A stretch of DNA of 64,000 nucleotides. It comes from Bacteroidales bacterium UBA3843 (GTDB lineage Bacteria > Bacteroidota > Bacteroidia > Bacteroidales > Paludibacteraceae). Positions within the stretch are counted from its first letter, which is position 1. Every line of letters starts with the position of its first letter. Position numbers and translations under genes: made by a program. Below are positions 59,809-64,000 of the stretch, one piece after another. Below the pieces are notes generated by a model. The model made no database searches. It saw nothing but the letters and a program-made list of their open reading frames with translations, and was not told where the DNA came from. The DNA lies in NCBI GenBank assembly GCA_002392745.1, contig DGHR01000018.1, positions 62,635 to 126,634 of the forward strand, written 5' to 3'.

Positions 59809-60648
59809 TTAGTCAAAGCACCATTTGATGCCCAGGCATGGGTTGCACATGAATCCTTTGCCGGTGAAGTTGTAACTGAACTCTATCTCTGTGCCTATGT
59901 TCAGGTTCGGGCACTTGAACCACCGCCCTATGTTATACCATAGCTGCGGCTCGCTTATCAGCACAAACGACTGCCGCGCCGGGTCTGTCCATGTACCGGT
60001 CTTGCGGTCCCAGACGCTCTGTTTCTGACCCCATATGTCCAGAAAGCCGGAGAAACGCAGCCCGGGGGCTGTGCAGAAATCCTCGCATCCCCAGACAAAG
60101 GTGAACTGCAACGGAATCCGGTTGCCCGACTGGTTGACCCAATTCCCTCCTGCATCTTTCACTCGCCACATGTTATGGTTGTCCACTACGTATTTGAATA
60201 GCAGCTCTATATTGAAGATGTTCTTGTAATCCGCCGTGTGCAGACAATAGTTCAGACCCACCAGCGCTGCATGGTTGATACCATAGCCGTAATAGCTGCC
60301 GTCGCCGTTCTTGCCTATGCCCAGTCCGCCGTTGTACTCCACTTGTACGCTCAGGTCTTTAGCCTTGGTGTTTTTCCAGAAATTCAGACACCGCGCTATC
60401 TCCCAATAAGCCATGAACGGCGTGTTTTTCGGGTCGGTGGGATGGATGTTATAGTCTATATCCACAAACGCAAAGGTGTTGCCCCAGTTGTCAGGATAAA
60501 ACAACTCCACGGTCGTAGTAACGCGATTGGAGCGTTGGTTGGCACAGGCTGTACCCAAACTCCCGAAATCATAGTACACCTGCAGGTTCGTGCCGGCAAA
60601 AACACCACACGAAAGGCTCAAAAAACCTATAATCAATACTCTTTTCAT
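59809..60648 (-). CDS. DUF5020-family outer-membrane protein
   Basis: A 279-residue exported protein with signal peptide (cleavage near GVFAG). The chain is barrel-like: NLQVYYDFGS..VTTTVELFYPDNWGNTFAFVDIDYN, FMAYWEIARCLNFW, LSVQVEYNGGLGIG and the end strand FMCNPCLGIKWCFD. This matches DUF5020, a Tsx-like nucleoside-channel-type barrel. Sitting next to endonuclease I and an S1/P1 nuclease, a role in taking up nucleic-acid breakdown products is a reasonable inference. It overlaps the endonuclease gene by 4 bp (ATGA). Confidence 0.85.
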   Translation of the reverse strand: MKRVLIIGFLSLSCGVFAGTNLQVYYDFGSLGTACANQRSNRVTTTVELFYPDNWGNTFAFVDIDYNIHPTDPKNTPFMAYWEIARCLNFWKNTKAKDLSVQVEYNGGLGIGKNGDGSYYGYGINHAALVGLNYCLHTADYKNIFNIELLFKYVVDNHNMWRVKDAGGNWVNQSGNRIPLQFTFVWGCEDFCTAPGLRFSGFLDIWGQKQSVWDRKTGTWTDPARQSFVLISEPQLWYNIGRWFKCPNLNIGTEIEFSYNFTGKGFMCNPCLGIKWCFD

Positions 60649-61838
60649 TCTGATAACCTATACCCCATTACGTTATACATTTTCCCTTCGCGGACAATTA
60701 CCACTTGACCGTTACGGATGGTCTTGTAGGCTTTTTGTTCCGTCGGGTTGTTCTCTATTCCTTCCGCACTTTTCCACGGCGAAGAGATGGTCATGTCGTC
60801 GCTCACGTTTTTGACGGTCAGACGGCCGTTCTTCGGGTCGTAGGTATAGGTGGCACCGGTAACGGTTACTTCCTCCGGACGCTGGTCTTTGGTGCCCAGA
60901 TAAGCAATAAAACCGCTGCTTTGCGTCAGCCGGTAAGCAGGCCATATCGGCGCTCCGTTCGCAGTGACGGTGTATGTCTTCACGCCGTCGGCGTTCTTCA
61001 GTATCTCTATGGCAAATTCCGGATAGTCGATAAAGGGGTTGCGGTTGCCTTGATAGGCTTGTGCGCCGTCGTTGCGCACCATCTCCGTCAGCGAGACAGG
61101 GTCGTTCATATGCCATTTCAACAGAATGGCTATCGATTCGAAAACGCCGCTGCTGCCTAATTTGTTCAGCAATTGAGCATTGCCGTTGTACAGGCTGTTC
61201 TTGTGCCCTCCGGCCTCGCCATAGACAAGATAATCATATAGGATGACACGCGCGCAATCGCCGCGATAGGAACCCAGATTGGCGGTGACATAATAACTAT
61301 TGTTGATTTTTACCTCGTCAGGGTCGTAACACTTGCCGTTTTCGCCGTAGGCGGTGTTCCCTCGGTCGCTGTTCACGGCTACGTTCGCCGGACGCACCGA
61401 CTGCATGTCATGCCCCATCGGGATACCACTGTCCGCTCCTTTCGACTGTGGCCAGGTGTGTTCGCGGTTCCATGTCTTGCCGCTGTCCCATGTCCCGTTC
61501 AGCGAATAGCCGTCGTAGTAACCGATGATGTTTCCGTTGATGTTTAAATCTTTGTCAACATCCACGTATGCATAACGCAACGATTTGTAACTGAATTGGC
61601 TGCTGCCGATTCGGCTGGTGTTTCCCATCAGCGCATTCAGTGCGCCGAACAGGTCGTTTCCGCTCAGTGTGCATAATTGTGTGTAGCTGTAATCGCCTGT
61701 GTAGTAACTGGTTTGTTTGCTCAGGTACAGGCTGTATGCCTCTTGCGCTTCCTGAGTGCCCATGTGTGCTTGCATGTCCACCGCTGATACACTCACACAG
61801 GCTGCGATGCACACGAATAAAGTAATCATTTTTTTCAT
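60645..61838 (-). CDS. Secreted endonuclease I family nuclease with C-terminal sorting-like tail
   Basis: A 397-residue exported nuclease. Signal peptide to about residue 19; endonuclease I (EndA/NucM) domain with WNREHTWPQSKGA (catalytic His), GHDMQSVRPANVAVNSDRGN and GDCARVILYDYLVYG. The last 40 residues hold RNGQVVIVREGKMYNVMGYRL, the tail shared with the M6 proteases and two large surface proteins here. It degrades DNA and RNA outside the cell or at its surface. It overlaps the DUF5020 barrel gene by 4 bp and follows the S1/P1 nuclease by 24 bp. Confidence 0.92.
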   Translation of the reverse strand: MKKMITLFVCIAACVSVSAVDMQAHMGTQEAQEAYSLYLSKQTSYYTGDYSYTQLCTLSGNDLFGALNALMGNTSRIGSSQFSYKSLRYAYVDVDKDLNINGNIIGYYDGYSLNGTWDSGKTWNREHTWPQSKGADSGIPMGHDMQSVRPANVAVNSDRGNTAYGENGKCYDPDEVKINNSYYVTANLGSYRGDCARVILYDYLVYGEAGGHKNSLYNGNAQLLNKLGSSGVFESIAILLKWHMNDPVSLTEMVRNDGAQAYQGNRNPFIDYPEFAIEILKNADGVKTYTVTANGAPIWPAYRLTQSSGFIAYLGTKDQRPEEVTVTGATYTYDPKNGRLTVKNVSDDMTISSPWKSAEGIENNPTEQKAYKTIRNGQVVIVREGKMYNVMGYRLSE

Positions 61839-61862
61839 ATCTTCTGATTTAAGGTGTTTTTC

Positions 61863-62684
61863 TTATTTGTAAATCTTGTTCAGCAGCTGCGCCAAACGTA
61901 TTCCGGCTGTGTACAGTTGTTCCTCCATCGGTTCGTGCCAATGGTAGATATAGTGGTATGTATTGCCGTCCCATGTCTGCTGATACTCGTAGATAGCCTC
62001 GGTGAAATGGTAGTTGTGCAGCAATAGTTCCTCGTCCGTCATCTGCTCGATAGCTTTCTTGCGATGGCGGTATTTGAGTTCCAGAAATCGTACGTATTCC
62101 GTGTAGCTATATCCCTGACTCTCAATCAGATGCGTGTCCCAGACCGTGTGCAGGCGTGTGTCGCGTCCGAACCATTTCATTTTCACGTCATTGCCTCCTC
62201 GGTCGTCCATATGCGCCGTGTGCATCGGACAGTAACGGTCTCCGGCCAGGTGAACGATAAACCGCAGGGTGTGGTTGATCCGCACTCTGTCTGCCTCTTC
62301 TTTGGGAAGCGAACGGGGACAGGCTTTGGCCTCCTTGACCAAACTGTCCATCGCACGGAACAGGTTGCCGCCCTCTTTCGGGTAATCGCTAAGTGCAGCC
62401 AAAACGGCGCTGTCGCTCATTCCTCCGTTGAAATCTTGGAAATGCCAGTCATAACTCGTCGGGTAGATAGTATCGCTTTTTATCTCGTCCGGCCAGTTGG
62501 CATAGTGAATGATTCCCTGTGTGCCTAATATCTTGTCCACTTTCTTGCGGACGCCGCGGTGCAGGTGGTCATATGCAATCTTTGCGATGATCCGGTGACC
62601 TTCTTGTCCCCAGCCCAGTGCCGGCAGCGAATACATACTCAGTCCCGCCGCACATATCAATGCGTAAAGAATGTGTTTTTTCAT
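61863..62684 (-). CDS. S1/P1-family nuclease
   Basis: A 273-residue exported zinc-dependent nuclease. The signal peptide is cleaved just before the essential Trp of GWGQEGHRIIAKIA. Zinc ligands are present in YANWPDEIK, TSYDWHFQDF, LAGDRYCPMHTAHMDDRGGNDVKMKW and LHTVWDTHLIE. It cuts single-stranded DNA or RNA and removes 3' phosphates. Together with endonuclease I and the DUF5020 barrel it suggests an extracellular nucleic-acid scavenging operon. Confidence 0.93.
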   Translation of the reverse strand: MKKHILYALICAAGLSMYSLPALGWGQEGHRIIAKIAYDHLHRGVRKKVDKILGTQGIIHYANWPDEIKSDTIYPTSYDWHFQDFNGGMSDSAVLAALSDYPKEGGNLFRAMDSLVKEAKACPRSLPKEEADRVRINHTLRFIVHLAGDRYCPMHTAHMDDRGGNDVKMKWFGRDTRLHTVWDTHLIESQGYSYTEYVRFLELKYRHRKKAIEQMTDEELLLHNYHFTEAIYEYQQTWDGNTYHYIYHWHEPMEEQLYTAGIRLAQLLNKIYK

Positions 62685-62777
62685 GTGTTTGTCTGTTTAC
62701 TGTTATTATTGAATCATTATTTTCTTTTGTGTCCGGATATTTCCGTTCCGGTCTTTGAGAAAGAGAGTGTTGCTTCT

Positions 62778-63236
62778 TCACTCTTCTTCTTTCTGCTCCG
62801 GCTCTTGCGGCTGTTTGTTCCGTTTGCCGGCCAACTGGTGCTTGAAAAACAGGTTTACCACCATCACGGCCGCAGTGCCTACCACGGCTTCTGCATACAT
62901 CCCGTAGCCGCAGAGACAGCCTATCGCCGCCGCGCACCAGACTGTCGCTGCTGTAGTCAGGCCCTTCACGGTGTCGCCGTGCTTGAAGATAATTCCTGCT
63001 CCTAAGAAACCGATACCGGACACCACCTGTGCGATGATACGCGAGTTGTCGCCCTGCGCCATCGTCGGCGACATCAATACGTACAACGCACTGCCTATTG
63101 CAATCAGCGATATGGTGCGCGTGCCTACCACTTTGCCGTGCCACTCACGCTCAAAACCTATCAGGTAACCCAACGCCATTGCCAGCGCTACTTTGGCTAC
63201 TAACTCCAACCAGTCTGTTTGAAAAAATGTTTCCAT
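62778..63236 (-). CDS. MgtC/SapB-family membrane protein
   Basis: A 152-residue membrane protein with four to five hydrophobic segments. MgtC/SapB landmarks: LGYLIGFEREWHGKVVGTRTISLIAIGSALYVL and VVSGIGFLGAGIIFKHGDTVKGLTTAATVWCAAAIGCLCGYG. The C-terminus is a short Lys/Gln/Glu-rich cytoplasmic tail without the extra domain of virulence MgtC. Role in Mg2+ or phosphate homeostasis is inferred from the family. It has its own strong promoter and leads the nuclease genes by 93 bp. Confidence 0.9.
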   Translation of the reverse strand: METFFQTDWLELVAKVALAMALGYLIGFEREWHGKVVGTRTISLIAIGSALYVLMSPTMAQGDNSRIIAQVVSGIGFLGAGIIFKHGDTVKGLTTAATVWCAAAIGCLCGYGMYAEAVVGTAAVMVVNLFFKHQLAGKRNKQPQEPEQKEEE

Positions 63237-63294
63237 GGCCTTTTTCTGTGTGTCTGTTAATAATAGGTGTCATTACGACATGATAATTCGGCTG

Positions 63295-63326
63295 CAAAGG
63301 TACGACAAAAATTGCACATACGCAAA
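63295..63326 (-). promoter_or_regulatory. Promoter of the MgtC-like gene
   Basis: On the minus strand TTTG (63326-63323), a 20-nt spacer and TACCTTTG (63302-63295); start near 63288, leader about 50 nt. Confidence 0.7.
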
Positions 63327-63335
63327 CTTTTGTCG

Positions 63336-63466
63336 TATAAAAATGAAGCGAATAGAATAATTATTCTATGTTATAGGGATATTTGAGGGTCGTGGATGCT
63401 TGCATACAAAGGCCCTCGGATATCGCTATAACAAAGGGACATTTTTGTCCCTGCTTCATTTTTATA
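63336..63466. repeat. 131-bp cloverleaf-like element bounded by 14-bp inverted repeats
   Basis: Perfect terminal inverted repeats tataaaaatgaagc (63336-63349) and its complement (63453-63466). Between them lie three further dyads: an 18-nt palindrome (63352-63369); a long hairpin 63370-63432 made of GTTATAG/CTATAAC, GATAT/ATATC and GAGGG/CCCTC separated by matched mismatches; and GGGACA-tttt-TGTCCC (63436-63451). Together they form a four-way junction. No ORF inside. Confidence 0.75.
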
Positions 63467-63471
63467 GGACA

Positions 63472-63496
63472 CGTCTTGCGTATGGTCTGCAAGACG
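63472..63496. repeat. 8-bp stem hairpin next to the cloverleaf element
   Basis: CGTCTTGC (63472-63479) and GCAAGACG (63489-63496) around a 9-nt loop. The right arm with its flank (gcaagacgcggaagta) recurs at 63606-63621, just before the 25-bp tandem array. Confidence 0.65.
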
Positions 63497-63499
63497 CGG

Positions 63500-63562
63500 A
63501 AGTAGCTACGGAGGGTCCCTTTAGGGGAGGGGCCGAAGTTACGACACTGCCCATAGGGCAGA
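63500..63562. repeat. Direct repeat, copy 1
   Basis: A 63-bp segment from aagtagctacggaggg to the hairpin ctgcccatagggcag. It recurs with small changes at 63718-63779. Confidence 0.8.
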
Positions 63563-63617
63563 AAAAGAAGAAACACCCCGTAGGGGAAGGGGCGTGCCGA
63601 AAAATTGCAAGACGCGG

Positions 63618-63717
63618 AAGTAATCGTTCCCTTGCGGCTAAGAAGTAATCGTTCCCTTGCGGCTAAGAAGTAATCGTGCCCTTGCGGCTAAGAAGTAATC
63701 GTGCCCTTGCGGCTAAG
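63618..63717. repeat. Four perfect-length 25-bp tandem units
   Basis: Unit aagtaatcg, ttccc or tgccc, ttgcggctaag, repeated four times without spacers (copies 1-2 and 3-4 differ at one base). A partial copy stands at about 26214-26233. Confidence 0.9.
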
Positions 63718-63779
63718 AAGTAGCTACGGAGGGTCCCTTTAGGGAAGGGCCGAAGGTACAACACTGCCCTATGGGCAGA
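63718..63779. repeat. Direct repeat, copy 2
   Basis: Matches 63500-63562 in order, including the terminal ctgccctatgggcag hairpin. The two copies flank the 25-bp tandem array. Confidence 0.8.
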
Positions 63780-63782
63780 CAA

Positions 63783-63814
63783 AAAAAGCGACCCTCACGG
63801 ACCGCTTCTTTATT
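63783..63814. terminator. Probable bidirectional terminator
   Basis: AAGCG...CGCTT stem with inner CC/GG pairs. It is preceded by seven A and followed by ctttatt, so a T7 run exists for minus-strand transcription entering from beyond the window edge. I see no convincing gene in 63237-64000. Confidence 0.55.
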
Positions 63815-63873
63815 CGTTTCGACGCAAATTCGTATGAATTTCGACACAAATACGCACTTTTGTTTGTGGTAAA

Positions 63874-63928
63874 GGGGGTGATTTCCGGGTGATTTCGGCG
63901 TGATTAGGGGGTGATAAGGGGGAGATTT
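63874..63928. repeat. Five 11-bp tandem units (gggggtgattt type)
   Basis: Units gggggtgattt, ccgggtgattt, cggcgtgatta, gggggtgataa and gggggagattt in perfect 11-bp register. Confidence 0.8.
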
Positions 63929-64000
63929 CTCTTGCGTCACAGAACGTTTGACGCCGGATTTCAGTTTTTTTGAAGAACTTTCCAAAATCCACTGCAAAGA

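Noticed and set aside
63618..63717. Regular 25-bp repeats as a CRISPR array
   Set aside because: Units abut directly with no spacers, and no cas genes are present.
63713..63997. 94-codon minus-strand frame at the window edge
   Set aside because: Runs through a terminator, an 11-bp array and a direct repeat; not a credible gene, though a gene beyond 64000 may end near here.

Overview
The window reads as a chromosomal segment of an uncultivated, probably gut or rumen, member of the Bacteroidales. The evidence is the promoter grammar (TTTG, 20 nt, TAnnTTTG, found at more than a dozen sites on both strands), the near absence of Shine-Dalgarno sequences, and Bacteroidetes-restricted families (DUF4301, DUF4292, DUF4861, DUF5020, Wzi, NhaC, surface M6 proteases with short C-terminal sorting-like tails). 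No transposase, integrase, phage module, CRISPR array, tRNA or rRNA was found.

Layout. 0.1-6 kb (+): YjjG-type nucleotidase, GrpE, DnaJ and two overlapping outer-membrane barrel genes. 5.9-17.6 kb (-): a surface-glycan and envelope block with mlaE, a four-helix-bundle gene, mlaF, a lone M6-type propeptide, an M6 protease, xth, lptB, a Kelch lipoprotein, Wzi, a GT2, a GT2-LPS kinase fusion and an O-antigen ligase. 17.9-30.3 kb: accessory secreted proteins, a putative small RNA with its own promoter and terminator, a second M6 protease, an S26-type peptidase next to a PqqD-like protein, a large surface protein and a Cys-rich membrane protein. 30.4-46.2 kb (-): a long closely packed run from dapB down to pectin genes (lepB, WbqC, ilvE, POT transporter, rsmI, two flippases, ribE, FKBPs, truA, GH28, DUF4861). 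46.3-50.7 kb (-): pectinesterase with an in-frame gene remnant behind it, a doubtful ORF, and a U32 peptidase whose normal start is missing. 50.9-56.9 kb (-): trmH-like, short rimM, lipoproteins, degenerate EnvC, DUF4292, TPR, dut, DAG kinase. 57-63.2 kb: DUF4301 (+), then NhaC, DUF5020, endonuclease I, S1/P1 nuclease and MgtC (-). 63.2-64 kb has no convincing gene and is packed with structured repeats.

The genes combine housekeeping with cell-envelope work: LPS export, ligation and phosphorylation, phospholipid trafficking, flippases, pectin breakdown, nucleic-acid scavenging and secreted proteases. GH28, DUF4861 and pectinesterase suggest use of plant pectin.

The most unusual property is the repeat landscape. 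Short tandem arrays with a strict 7-bp period but drifting unit sequence fill the intergenic gaps. They also sit in frame inside conserved genes (dapB, lepB, WbqC, U32 peptidase, pectinesterase, rsmI, DUF4861). A second class has a period of about 11 bp. A 131-bp element bounded by perfect 14-bp inverted repeats can fold as a four-way cloverleaf. These, with the small RNA and its repeated 5' module, are the best candidates for undescribed biology. All functional calls come from reading the sequence and motif recognition; no database search was run.
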